Below, piece by piece: positions 53,660 to 64,000 of a stretch of 64,000 nt of DNA. Source of the stretch: Aphidius gifuensis (lineage: Eukaryota > Arthropoda > Insecta > Hymenoptera > Braconidae); the NCBI RefSeq assembly GCF_014905175.1, contig NC_057789.1:16358876-16422875 (forward strand), read 5' to 3'. How positions within the stretch are numbered: the stretch's first letter is position 1; every line of letters starts with the position of its first letter. A program made the translations under genes and the position numbers. The notes under the pieces were generated by a model. The model was not told where the DNA came from, ran no database searches, and saw nothing but the letters and a program-made list of their open reading frames with translations.

Positions 53660-56635
53660 AACAATGATTTGAATGGTAATTGATTATCGACCAATTAATG
53701 AAAAAACGATTGCGGACGCGTTTCCGTTACTTAATATTACGGATATATTAGACCAATTGGGGGGATCAGAATATTTCTCTGTATTCGATTTAGCATCAGG
53801 ATATCATCAAATAGAAATGGATTCTAAAGATGCGCACAAGACTGCTTTTTCAACTCCACGTGGTCACTGGGAGTTCACGCGCATGCCGTTTGGCCTGGCA
53901 AGTTTTTCTTCGACTTTCCAGCGATTAACGAAGGAATCTTTATGTTCATCTATCTAGACGCTATAGTCATATTTGCAAAAACCTTTAAGGAACATGACGA
54001 AAAAATCACAGAAATGATGGAAAGACTTCGTAAAGCTAACCTGCGTTTGCAACCAGACAAGTGCGAATTCCTAAAACCCGAGGTAAATTATTTGGGCCAC
54101 GTAATTGGCGAGAATGGGGTAAAATCCGATCCTAAAAAAATCGAGGCGGTCAAAAATTTCCCTAGGCTCAAAAACCAAAAGAATGTTCGTCAATTCTTAG
54201 GGCTTAGTAGATACTACCGCAGATTTTTTGAAAATTTTTCAAAAATTGCAAAACCTTTGACAAAATTATTACAAGATGGCGTCGAATTTGTGTGTACAGA
54301 GGAGGAAGAGAAAGCATTTATGACTCTTAAAAACCTCCTTTGTAATGCCCCATTTCTACAATACCCAGATCGAAGCAAACCGTACATCATTACTACGGAT
54401 GCTTCTGAATATGCTATCGGTGGCGTTTTATCGCAGGGCGAAATCGGGAAAGATAAACTGATCGCTTATTTTCCAAGAGCTCTTAGAGGGGCTGAACTGA
54501 ATTATAGTACATACGAAGAAGAAGCCAGAGCTATTTTGGACTCAGTAGGGAATTTTCGGACTTATGTATATAACTCAGAATTTACGGTAGTGACCATGAA
54601 GCTTCAAAATGGTTCAGTAACCCAGTCAATAATAATAATAGAATTTGTAAATGGAGGCTAAAATTGGCTCATTACAAATTCAATGTGGTTTATAAACCAG
54701 GTAAATTAAATTTAAACGCCGACGCCTTATCCAGGAACCCAGTCGAGGAACCTGAAGTCGAGCAAGAAAAAGAAATTTTTGTTGTCACAAGAAACCAAGA
54801 TAAGAGGTCTTAACCTATTTTTGAAACAAGGCCCCTTGAGGTTGTGACAACACAAGAACCCACTCAGAAAAAAAGGGGTAGGCCAAAGAAATTGAAAAAC
54901 TTCGTGGCAAATAAACTTCCGATTTTATTGAAAAAACGGGGGAAGACCCAAGAAAACAAAACATTCGGAAACAAATGAAATTCCGATTTTGTTGAAAAAA
55001 AGGGGTAGGCCTAGAAAAATTCTACCTTTATCTGAGATACAGAGAGAGGAGGAAGTAACAGGCAAAACAACCAAAACTACAGCAAGTAAACATGCAATTG
55101 ATGTTGAAATAGCGGTAGATTTGCCAAATAATCCAGGGAACCATTTCGGGTTCAGGAAAATCATAAAATGCATTTCGTATCTGAAAATAGCGAACCGTGT
55201 GATTCAGGTGCCAAAGAGTTACTAAAGAAACATAGTAGTATTTTAAAACATCCAGTCGAAGCAGGAAAAGCAAGTTGTAAAGTGGTGGGTAAGAAACTTC
55301 ATTTCCCTTTGATAATAAGAAAAAAGGAATCGGAGTCAATATTAACAATAATTAATTATATAAAAAAGGGCACAAAAACACGTTCACGAAATTATGTCAG
55401 AAAAAGAAATAGAGTCAGTAGTAATGTCAAAGTCAAATGAAATCTGTAATATAGAATGGGCAGAAATTCTAGATTTGATGAAGGAAGAATTCATAAATAG
55501 TAAAATCAAAATTATAATTTGCACTAACGAAATTGAATATGTAGAAGCAAAAGAAATGGATAAAATTTTTAACGAAGCCCATCAGGCACCCATAGGGGGG
55601 CATAAAGGGGTAAATAAAACTTACAACAGAATTCGTGAAAGATTTTATTAGGAAAATTTGAAGGAAGATATCCAATTACGAATACAACACTGCTTGGACT
55701 GTCAGAAAAATAAATTAGTCCGTAAGCGAACAAAACAACCAATGGTGATCACTGATACACCAAGGTCGGCATTTGAAAAAATTGCGATGGACGTAGTAGG
55801 CCCTTTAACCCTTACCGAATCGGGCAATCAAGGCATCCTCACAATGCAATGCCTGCTGACGAAGTTTGTAGTGGCAGCAGCCATCCCTAATTAAACCACT
55901 CCAGAAATAATTAAAGCGTTTATTGATAATTTCGTAAGTTTTTATGGTACTCCAGTCACAATCCTCAGTGACAGAGGGAGAAATTTCGAAAGCCAGCTTA
56001 AAATCGATAAATGCCGGACCACTGCTTTCCACCCACAAAGCAATGGTTCGTTAGTGAGATCACATCATCCACTGGGGGAATATCTCAAACAATATGTAAA
56101 TTATAAGAAAGACAATTGGGACCAGTGGTTAAAATTGGCAATTTTGTCCTATAACACAAGTGTCCATGAGTCTACCAAATTTACACCATACGAGTTAGTA
56201 TATGGAAAGAGGGCAAGATTACCCTCAAGTAAACCATTATTAGAGTCGGAAAAGTTACCCAAATTTGAAGGGTACATGGAAGACCTGGTAACCAATATCC
56301 ATGAAATTCAAGATTGTGCCAGACACAATCTTATACAAAGTAAAGAAAAAACACAAGAATATTATGATAAAAAACTCAATCCCGTAGATTTTAAGATTGG
56401 AGATTACGTTTATATTGAGAAAGGACCCAAACCAAGGAAGCTTTACCCTCACTGGGACGGGCCTTTCGAAATATTGAACGTAACAGATAGACGAGAAGTA
56501 GAATTAATAGACAGTGGAAAAAGGGAAGAAGTTTCCCCAAACCGTCTCAGATTATCAAAAGTTTCGCCTGCAGAGGCTAAAATACTTACTAAAAGTAAAA
56601 GTAAACTAAAAGAATTGGAGAAAGAGGAAGAATAG
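53660..56635 (+). pseudogene. pol: Gypsy-type pol: RT, RNase H, AT-hooks, integrase
   Basis: RT starts abruptly at VIDYRPINEKTIADAFPLL (53676), then FSVFDLASGYHQI, TPRGHWEFTRMPFGLA, and the active site, which reads YLDA (53951-53962) where YLDD is required. RNase H follows (TTDASEYAIGGVLSQ, near 54395). After a frameshift near 54590 come KWRLKLAHYKFNVVYKPGK and LNADALSRN, then a linker with AT-hooks (54868-54891 and 54995-55018, a damaged one between). Integrase has the H-H-C-C zinc part (55575-55700), WPL-type AMDVVGPL, LSDRGRNF and HPQSNGSL; the catalytic Glu position is Val (GTG, 56054-56056). Stops at 55649 and 55892, and small deletions. The C-terminal GPFEILNV/GDYVYIEKGP domain is intact. 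Protease is absent. Confidence 0.88.
54868..55018 (+). other. AT-hook motifs encoded in pol linker
   Basis: KKRGRPKK at 54868-54891 and KKRGRPRK at 54995-55018; a third, KKRG, with the following bases frameshifted, at 54931-54955. Each is preceded by IPILL-like spacing, so they look like three copies of a ~60-base unit. RGRP cores bind the minor groove of AT-rich DNA. Confidence 0.75.
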
Positions 56636-56746
56636 ACATATAATTAGTTAATAACCACTCACTTACATAAAAGTTTATTTGCACGTTAGATATAAGTTAG
56701 ACATTTTGGACTAACAGTCAACTCCGTCTCCAGTGAGTCCAAACTT

Positions 56747-56763
56747 ACTGTGGGGGGGGGAGT
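56747..56763 (+). promoter_or_regulatory. Internal polypurine tract between pol and env
   Basis: TTACTGTGGGG...AGTGAG here parallels TTTACTGTGGGAGTGTAATG at the 3' LTR border. It lies about 110 bases after the pol stop and before the env frame. Confidence 0.55.
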
Positions 56764-56806
56764 GAGAGTCCAAAAGAGTAGAAATCGGGAAAATAATATT
56801 GTATAG

Positions 56807-58728
56807 ATGCCAGAATATTATAATAATCAGTTACAGATGAATGAGAAAAGCATAGCCATTTTTGTATTAGCGTTGGCCACGGACGAAGCCTTCATTGGGT
56901 ATATCGCTATATCGCTTCTGGACGTCGACGAGTGTGACATTGCTTGGGATCCAGTGAAGACCAGCAAAGCACAGGTGATGCTGAGCGAACTGGCCTCGTA
57001 CAGTCATGCGGAGGTGTGGCTGTGTAAAGTTGAAGTATCTAGGATAGTCTTCAACTGTGGAGCAGCTACAGATTATGTGGCAATTACCAACAATGGCAAT
57101 GCTAAATATATTCAAGGGATGCGTGTAAAACGCTGTACAATCACGGTACGGTGACAATCGCTAATACGGTTTTGCAACAATTTTCACCAAATATTGTAAA
57201 TTATGGTGTATTTGTTACACTGGCAGGAAGTGCGAATTCAGATGGAGATTGTTCAGAGGCAAGTTTTCGGATGCTTATGAAAGTTGGAACCATGTTGTCG
57301 TAACAGCCTCCATAACCATTACATATACTAAGCAAAGTGCTAGAGTTAAGTTAAAACAAGACAAGATCCATTTTAGTTCGAGAACTTCTTGCCAGCTGAG
57401 TGCTGAATCATGTATCGACATGTACGGCGGTTATGCTTTTTGGGACAATAGACCAGCAAGTAAATGATGTGATGTAGATAAATACTCAACCATATGGTTT
57501 GGCGAAGCTAACGTAGTAGAAAGCAAAGAAGGCATTTTCAGTAACAGAAAATTGTTATAGCTTTTCTCTTGAAACAAAAAGTTCATTCGAAAATTGCGGT
57601 ATCAAAATACTTACTACTGAACACCCTAGATTATTTATATCTGTAGGTCACTCATTAACTACTAAAGAGAAAAAAGATCTTGAATCACACGACATGATGA
57701 GTTACGTAGATGCTAAGTTTATTTATGTGGAACGTTGGGCAAGAGGCGAAATGAGCAAGTTATATTATAATTTATTGGAAAATAAATGTAGATTAGAAAG
57801 GAAGCAATTGCGTGCAAGCCTGTCCCTCGCTGCAAATATCCCTGATGAGTTCGCTTATCAATATATGGGCAAACCTAGCTATACAGCAATAGTAGCAGGG
57901 GAAGTAATTCATATGATTCAATGTGTTGTCGTGGAGGTAAAAATAAGACAAGATGGCAAATGCTATAGTAATTTACCAATCACAAGAGGTAGAAATAAAA
58001 GTATGTTCATGACTCCTCGCACACATATCATAACCCCCGAAGCAATTCAATTACCATGTAATAGACCCCTACCACAATTTTTCAAAATTGATAATTTATG
58101 GTACAAATTTATTCCTAATTCAGTCTTAGGCGATACATCTTCAATTTTGAAGCCCGCCACTACAGCTAGGTGGATATGCAATGCATTGACAGAGTTAGCC
58201 TCATCAGGTGTTTACACTTCAGAAGATCTTCAAAACATGAGAGAAAGAATCATGTTTCCTATTGAGAGATCCATGGTTTTAGGCGACTTTGCAGCCCAAG
58301 CCTCTGGTACCAACCTAGTGTATGCTAAAAGATCTTACATGGGAATCTTTAGCGACGAAGATTTTGAAACGATATCTGAAAGTGTCTGGGAAAAGACATG
58401 GGGTAAATTTACTTATTTCGGCAATATCAGTGGTGGAATAATTGGTATATTCACTATTGTACACATTTTTAAGACAATAGCGGACACCATATTACATGGG
58501 TATGCTCTCCATGCCATATATGGTTGGTCAGTACATTTGTTGGCAGCCCTATGGTCAACTTTAGCCACTGGTTTGTTACATGAAAAGAAAATCAGACATA
58601 CCGATAACGGTGAATATAGAAGTGAAACATCTCCAGATTTGGAAATGACATCTCAAACCCCAGAACCAGGCTTGTACCCAGTTGTTGCCACCAATAACGA
58701 CTATCGCTCAGTCCCCCAACCAAAATAA
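56807..58728 (+). pseudogene. env: Chuvirus-like envelope glycoprotein, broken
   Basis: The N-terminal part (to 57154) has a hydrophobic start and AISLLDVDECDI, then WLCKVEVSRIVFNCG, a Cys pattern I associate with chuvirus-type glycoproteins captured by insect LTR elements. A second piece at 57249-57467 continues the ectodomain (RGKFSDAYESWNHVV, CQLSAESCIDMYGGYAF). The main open piece, 57694-58728 (344 residues), holds TPRTHIITPEAIQLPC, TARWICNALTELASSGVYTS, RERIMFPIERS, then a membrane-spanning region (GGIIGIFTIVHIFK ... YGWSVHLLAALW) and a ~55-residue acidic/Pro tail. Frameshifts or stops near 57155-57250, 57467 and 57560 break it. It would mediate membrane fusion if intact. Family assignment is from memory of motif order. 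Confidence 0.7.
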
Positions 58729-58825
58729 GTTCAATTAATAATATATTTTAGAAAGTAAGTTTAGAAAGTAAGCTACGATTAGTAAACATCATGGTAAACA
58801 ATGGAAGGTATTAAATTCACGATAT

Positions 58826-59449
58826 ATGTGTGTGGGGTTGAGTCTGATATATCATTTTCGGTTGAGACCGCTCATCGATGAGTCAGTAGAAGAAAAGTAT
58901 ATGAGAAGACGAAACCAACCTCTGGGGTGGTTACTCACACAAAGACAAACTCACGGAATACAGGGGGAGAAATGGTCTTTTTCTTGCTATGACCAAGTTT
59001 GCGAATGGATACAGTATACCAGAGAGTTAGAACGTCAAAAAACTATGGAAAAAATTGCTTCCGCCCGATATCGGCCGTATTCCGATGACTACGACTCGGT
59101 GAATGAACACGCATACAGTCCGGTAAAACTTTCACCACGCAGAGATCCAAGAGAGAAGACACCAACGAGCTCACCGGAAGAAAGAAGTTGGACTCCACAA
59201 TTTGAGAGTCCATCCACTTCAAATAGCACCCCATCTCCACCACAACCTGATCAAAACAGCATTGCTGAAGGGAGATGGATGTTATTTGATGGGATTCCCC
59301 TTCCTCAAGAAGATGATGAAACGATGGTCGATGTAGCAGAGATGGACATCGAAGAACCATCAGTCGGATACTCACCGGCCCCATTTTCAACTAAAACGTG
59401 TGCAAATTTTAATATATTTTTCCAAATTACAATGATGTATAATAATTAA
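58826..59449 (+). CDS. ORF4, accessory protein downstream of env
   Basis: The open frame encodes 207 residues. The first 80 are folded-looking (RRRNQPLGWLLTQRQTHGIQ, WSFSCYDQVCEWIQYTREL); the rest is Ser/Pro/acidic and probably disordered (SPRRDPREKTPTSSPEE, then a SPSTSNSTPSPPQPDQ run), ending with an acidic DDETMVDVAEMDIEE patch. No signal peptide or zinc motif. It starts about 100 bases after the env stop. Gypsy-type elements normally have nothing here. I do not recognise it; a matrix-like, regulatory or transcription-activating role would be guesswork. Confidence 0.55.
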   Translation: MCVGLSLIYHFRLRPLIDESVEEKYMRRRNQPLGWLLTQRQTHGIQGEKWSFSCYDQVCEWIQYTRELERQKTMEKIASARYRPYSDDYDSVNEHAYSPVKLSPRRDPREKTPTSSPEERSWTPQFESPSTSNSTPSPPQPDQNSIAEGRWMLFDGIPLPQEDDETMVDVAEMDIEEPSVGYSPAPFSTKTCANFNIFFQITMMYNN

Positions 59450-60629
59450 GGATATAACATTTTTCTTAATAAACGTTAATGACGGTTATACATACATAAT
59501 CCTTTTGTTATAATTTAATCCTCAAACATAATCTTACTCTTTTTAAATTTTTTTGTTTTAAGTAAAATTCTCAGGGAATGGTGGATAAAACTTCCCCGAT
59601 TGAAGGAATAGATAATTTTTTTAATACCTATTCCTTCAAGGAAGGTTAATTAAAGAAAATTAAAATTAGTTTATGAATATTTAAAAGTACATTTAGGTTA
59701 AAATGAGCCCCTCACTAAGAACCAATGTCTCTATCTACTGTTACGTACTGGTATTTTAATATTTGAAAATAATTAATTAATAAATAATATTTGGTAAATT
59801 CAAGGGATATAGTACAATATCGAATAGCACATGAATTTTTTCTTTTTATTTTTTAATAATAATATTGCCTCATGGACATTTTTTAAATATTATTTACTTT
59901 TTCAATATAATTTTTCATTTTAAATTTTATTTTCTCATGCCGCAGTTGCATTTTTAAATCAGCAACTCGATATTTAACATCCGTTGAATTTATTAATTAT
60001 TTAGAATAATATCTCAGCAACAATTAAATGCTGACTATCATGAGAACCATCAATTTTGATTGGTCAAAGATGTTACCACCTAAGATCATCCCTACTTTTT
60101 AATTTAATTTTTATGGGAATTATTATTTATAATTTTTAAGGAGCTTCACTCTTGCGACAACTTTTGTTTGGACAATATCTAAATTAAATTTAAATTTAAA
60201 TTTGATAAAATCAAATTAAATAAATAATAAAATCAATTTAATCTTTTCGTGCTAATAAATAACATTTTAAAAGTGAATTTAAATTAAAATATATCTTTGT
60301 GTTTAAATTATTATTTTTCCGTTTATAAATTGACTGTTCTTAATATCATAAAACTATTGACTGTGGCATTTCTCCGGGGTGTTGTTTTTCTGTGCTCCGA
60401 GTTTATTTTACCGTTTGGATTATTCGAGACTACCAACATCAACAGGCGACCATCCAGATTGACACGCTCTCAACAATATTTGTTTCGATTTAATTCCTAC
60501 ATCAAAGGTACATCTACAATCATACACATTCCCTCCTAACCCGTTACCCTGTAGGGTGCCTGCACTTTAAATGACTCAACAGTGACAGAACCTTCGCAGT
60601 TTCAACCTCCAAAAAAATATGTAATCACT
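59450..60629. other. Gap between ORF4 and ORF5
   Basis: AT-rich, with no clear gene. A pair of inverted TATTCCTTCAA motifs lies at 59600-59640 (TTGAAGGAATA ... TATTCCTTCAAGG), a possible hairpin. A hydrophobic 80-residue frame at 60297-60539, ending in a basic NINRRPSRLTRSQQ segment, may be chance or a remnant. Confidence 0.4.
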
Positions 60630-61205
60630 ATGAAGAGATATGACGCTAACTAGTGCCCTACTTCATCCCTCAAAACTAAGATTTGGGGACCAGACGAAAT
60701 TTGTAGAGAAGTGTTCCGTTTTGTAACAGAAAAAGGACTCAGGTCGGAAGGATACGCCAGAGAAAATAATATTCGTTGCCAACTTTGCAATCAACATCAC
60801 ACTGCAGAACATTGCCCAAGATGGCTATCCGCAAAGCTAGCTGGGCTGCGTTTAGAATTAATACAAGATAAATTAGAATCTCTAGAAGAGACTACAAACC
60901 AAAATTGTGAATTTTGTAACGAAACTTACATGGACATATGGAGATTAATTCACGCAAGCCAAAAGCAAGCCAAACTAAGTAAAAGAGAGGTAAAATTAGA
61001 ACGTAGAAAGGCATTGGAACAAAGGTGTTTTACATGTAAACCTATCCGACCGGGATTTCCTTCCCAGTGTTATGTATGTGGAAGGATACGTCATGTGACA
61101 ACTAACTGCAAAAATAAAAAGAGAGAAATAAGTATTAATACATTCGATACCTCAACGTTCCCTATAAAAGAATTAGACTTAGGAAAATCCTCCCACATCT
61201 TATGA
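60630..61205 (+). pseudogene. ORF5, cysteine-rich accessory protein
   Basis: From ATG 60630 the frame has a TAG after seven codons (60651-60653) and is then open to 61205, about 191 codons in all. Motifs: CQLCNQHHTAEHC (a variant zinc knuckle), CEFCNETY, a Lys/Arg-rich helix, CFTCKPIRPGFPSQ, and a classical knuckle CYVCGRIRHVTTNC. So three or four zinc sites in under 200 residues, suggesting an RNA- or DNA-binding protein, perhaps derived by duplication from gag. A translation start after the TAG is possible because non-ATG or internal starts cannot be excluded. Confidence 0.6.
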
Positions 61206-61571
61206 GATAAGAGAATTCTTAGTTAAAAAGATGCGAGAGAACGGATGTTCAGAAAAATAAATAATAATAATAATAATAAAAAAAAAAAAACCTTGTAGGA
61301 AATAAAATTAATTTTAGTTAATAGTTAAGACCCTAAATAATGAATAATAATAAAAAAAAATAAACAAAAAACTGCACAAAATAAAAAAAAAAAAAAAAAC
61401 CTATTTGGAGGGATAAATAATCGAAATCAATCTTTGAAATAAAGCGAGAAAAAAATTTAAGTAGTAAGCAGGACAATAATAAGTTAAAATAAATATTAAA
61501 TTAATTAATGTTATCTGTTGTTTAGATTTATATAATTTCTAGTGAATCTGTATCACTTTTAATACATCATC
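61206..61571. other. A-rich spacer between ORF5 and ORF6
   Basis: Runs of AATAATAATAAAAAA and polyA-like stretches at 61255-61400. No gene. Confidence 0.4.
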
Positions 61572-62771
61572 ATGATGGCTGCTGAATACATCACTTGCTA
61601 GTATACCGTCACACCAGATCCAAGGTGGGAGGAGTTCGACGCCCGTTATTCTCCAAAAAGTGCTTATTTGGATGCCGCAAGGTCACTTTGGAAGCAGACG
61701 CAGGCGGACGATATCCAACCACGACCAGGGATCAAGGATTTGGTGTTATATCGCAGTAAAAATAGATATGAAGAGACTTTCTACTGCATCAGCTGTTACG
61801 ATATAGAACGAGACATTACTTCGGAAGAAACGTATGAAGTGATCCATAATACAACTCTATGCGCCAATAACCACAAGCAGGTGGATATCTATTGCGGACG
61901 CGGTAGAATATTGATAGCAAAATTCCACTTAGTAAATTGGTGTGCGCAATGAGCATACGAAGATAAAGGTTGGGGAGTAGACTGAGGTCAACTCAAATCA
62001 ACATTAGAAAAAAATACGTGGTTAAATACGGAAGAAGAGTGGGGAATTGGATTACTATTCAACAAGCCCGACTCCATATATGCCGAATCCATCGGAAATA
62101 TCGAAAAAGCCTAGTTAAATTCGAACAAGCCATACTTGTTAATACAAGAAGAAGAAGAAGAAGCAGAAGAAGATTGGATGGACGCAGAAGAAAATGTAGG
62201 ATTGGAAACACTATTCCAAGACTCCAACGACAAGTGTACACAATGCGATAGAGGTCATGATATAGAATATTGTCCTCAAGAATTAGTGACCACACAAGAA
62301 AATTTGGAACCAGAGAAAACCTTTCAATATCTACGATGGTGTTACCGTCCCGGCTGTCCACTTGATATGGTATCCAATAGTTTGGTGAGAAAAATCGAGA
62401 GAGGCCAAATAAACGTGGAGGAAGATTTCAAGGAAGCAGGAGTTCTGTTCTGCCTCAAAGGAGCCCCCTATATCAGCGGAGTCACCATCTATCAAGCAGA
62501 GGGAGAAAAACTACTATGTACAACATGCACATATGAAAGTGATATTATAAAATACCACAACGAGTACACTTATATAGACCACCCTCACATGTGGTCTGAT
62601 GATCCAGAGTTACCGCTCAGCTGTTTAAATTGTGCTGAGATATTGTTGGAACAACACGACCCGACTAAATGTGCAGATTGTGTTAGAAAATTCCTAACCT
62701 TCAAAGATTTCAAAGAAATTTATGCCCAGAAATCGGCCAAGGCTGCAAGAAGAGCCCATAGTGCGGCTTAA
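61572..62771 (+). pseudogene. ORF6, large cysteine-rich accessory protein
   Basis: One reading frame of 400 codons from ATG 61572 to 62771 is interrupted only by four in-frame stops: TAG 61599-61601, TGA 61950-61952, TGA 61983-61985, TAG 62112-62114. There is no frameshift over 1.2 kb. The product begins with WEEFDARYSPKSAYLDAARS, has a Cys/His cluster (FYCISCYDIE, TLCANNHKQVDIYC), an acidic Glu run (EEEEEAEEDW, about residue 195), a zinc-knuckle-like CTQCDRGHDIEYC, and CTTC, CLNC, CADC pairs toward the end. It looks like a multi-zinc nucleic-acid- or protein-binding factor. Not recognised. The codon-preserving decay suggests it was a real gene until recently. Confidence 0.6.
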
Positions 62772-63010
62772 GCTGAAGACTACTCCAACTACAAAAGGCG
62801 TCGTAAGAAAACCCATCCAGAATTTCAAGAATTTCCAGAACTTCAAAAACTTCAAGAACTTCAAGAACTTCAAGAACATCTAGATTCAACGGATAGATAT
62901 TAAGAAATATTGTAATCCTAACTTTAAGGTAAAATTGAAAGAAAATAACAACGGAACAATACGTTAAGCCTTCCGTTTACGTACACTACGTTCCCTGAAC
63001 GAAAGGTTTT
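62772..63010. other. 3' untranslated part of the retroelement
   Basis: Contains a short tandem run of CTTCAAGAA / AATTTCAAG units (62815-62880) and then unique sequence to the polypurine tract. Confidence 0.5.
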
Positions 63011-63020
63011 ACTGTGGGAG
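63011..63020 (+). promoter_or_regulatory. 3' polypurine tract
   Basis: ACTGTGGGAG directly precedes TGTAATGTCC, the start of the LTR; this is where plus-strand DNA synthesis would be primed. Confidence 0.65.
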
Positions 63021-64000
63021 TGTAATGTCCTGCGGTAGGCGCACCAATTTTTTCTTATTTTTATTTTTAAATATTTTAATCTTACTATATATTCAGGGTA
63101 TATTTCGATACTCCGAGCTCCATCTTACGCAATATAAAAGTAATATATTTTGGGGAACAAACGACTTGGCCCCCTCAATGATTTTCTTGAGCCGGCACTA
63201 ATGCCAAGCGGCAATACCGCCAATTTTCTTAATTGATTTAACAGATAAATTAGTACAATGAGTGATATCAACAGAATCGTAAAATTACAAGGATTCTTTT
63301 GATACCACTCATGCTATAAAATTTAATTAGAAATATTTTTAATTGATAATCAAAGATCACGCTTTTGGGCTGACCAATAGAAAAAAAGTAGACTGAGAAA
63401 ATAGGAAATGGACCAGGAGAAAACCTAACGTCTCCGAAAGTTCCTCACTTTTCTAAGGGCTGATTGAGTCCCAAACTTAATCGATATAGATTTTTCACTT
63501 CACTTGGTCCGCAGTCTCTGCACCATAACCAGCTCTTCCAGCTCTAATTAAGTTGTACTTAATCGCCGAAGCTTTATTCTTCTAATAAAGACTTAGAAAA
63601 TTTAATTATTTCTGATTTAAAACTTAGAATATTTTTATTTTTGAGTTTAAAAACTTAGAATATTTTATTTTTCCTAAATTAAAACTTAGAAAATATTAAT
63701 ATTTTTGAATTAAAACTTGGAAAATTTTACAATATCTAATTTTTTTTTTTGTTTTGAGAACTTAGAATATTTTATTTTTGCTAAATTAAAACTTAGAATA
63801 TTTTTATATTCAAATCAGTTGCAAGTTTAATTATTTGATATTTTGATATTTCTCAATCGAATTTAAATTCATTAATTATTTTAAATAATTTGTATAGCCT
63901 TTGGCTACATAATAAATTTTATTAAATTAAATTCAGATTCTGTGTTTAATATTTTATAATTTTTACAATAAATTGAGAGTGTTTTTGAATGTTATTTTTA
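63021..64000 (+). repeat. 3' LTR, incomplete at window edge
   Basis: Begins TGTAATGTCCTGCGG. Contains a TATA-like ATATAAAAG (about 63134), an AATAAAG near 63583, then short direct repeats of AAAACTTAGAATATTTT (63585-63800), and the 118-bp segment (63832-63946) also found at 42213. The LTR end lies beyond 64000. Confidence 0.65.

Larger units (their letters stand above)
52480..64000 (+). mobile_element. Gypsy-type LTR retroelement with env and accessory ORFs
   Basis: Order: gag (zinc knuckles), pol (RT, RNase H, AT-hooks, integrase), a polypurine-like tract at 56747, env-like glycoprotein gene, ORF4, a non-coding gap, ORF5 and ORF6 (Cys-rich), a polypurine tract at 63011-63020, and an LTR from 63021 running out of the window. 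All major ORFs are on the plus strand. Gag, pol and env are broken by stops and frameshifts, and the protease and RT start are deleted, so this copy is inactive. Length exceeds 10.5 kb before the 3' LTR, large for a gypsy element. Confidence 0.8.

Noticed and set aside
58826..59390. Minus-strand frame antisense to ORF4 (59043-59390)
   Set aside because: Shadow of ORF4; composition and context favour the plus strand.

Overview
The window is AT-rich eukaryotic DNA with GT..AG introns, TATA boxes, AATAAA signals, tRNA-derived SINEs and remnants of many arthropod-type transposons. It looks like an insect chromosome; a parasitoid wasp or similar hymenopteran would fit but cannot be proven from this sequence. 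I see no confidently identifiable host gene. Almost everything recognisable is mobile or viral.

Region 1 (1-18871) is a Polinton/Maverick (adintovirus-like) element at 1387-18599, bounded by ~226-bp terminal inverted repeats and a 6-bp target duplication (ataatg). It sits inside an older, decayed DNA-transposon transposase whose two halves lie at 279-1386 and 18606-18871. The element carries protein-primed DNA polymerase B, retroviral-type integrase, packaging ATPase, adenain-type protease, a PLA2-domain minor capsid protein, penton-like minor capsid, double-jelly-roll major capsid, and several small unknown genes, some of them spliced. ATPase, PLA2 protein and major capsid keep open frames. 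Polymerase, integrase, protease and penton are broken. The terminal repeats and two internal promoters hold heat-shock elements in perfect 5-bp phase, and the terminal repeats also hold TGACGTCA palindromes. I know of no description of this for Polintons.

Region 2 (18872-46600) is a graveyard: copia, hAT-like, a second divergent Polinton polymerase remnant, an LTR with target duplication, PIF/Harbinger pieces, GGATCC-rich inverted satellite arms around a possible orphan exon, a PHD-finger LINE, several foldback elements and MITEs, and SINEs.

Region 3 (46600-52200) is minisatellite DNA interrupted by a non-autonomous Helitron (47445-50165) whose empty site can be read from the flanking repeat.

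Region 4 (52200-64000) is a large gypsy-type LTR retroelement: a gag with about eight zinc knuckles, a pol with AT-hooks between RNase H and integrase, an internal second polypurine tract, a chuvirus-like envelope gene, then three further ORFs, two of them cysteine-rich, before the 3' polypurine tract and an LTR that runs off the window. This env-plus-accessory layout and the heat-shock-element-studded Polinton are the two most unusual things here. Absence of indels at homopolymers was not checkable, so some frameshifts may be assembly errors.
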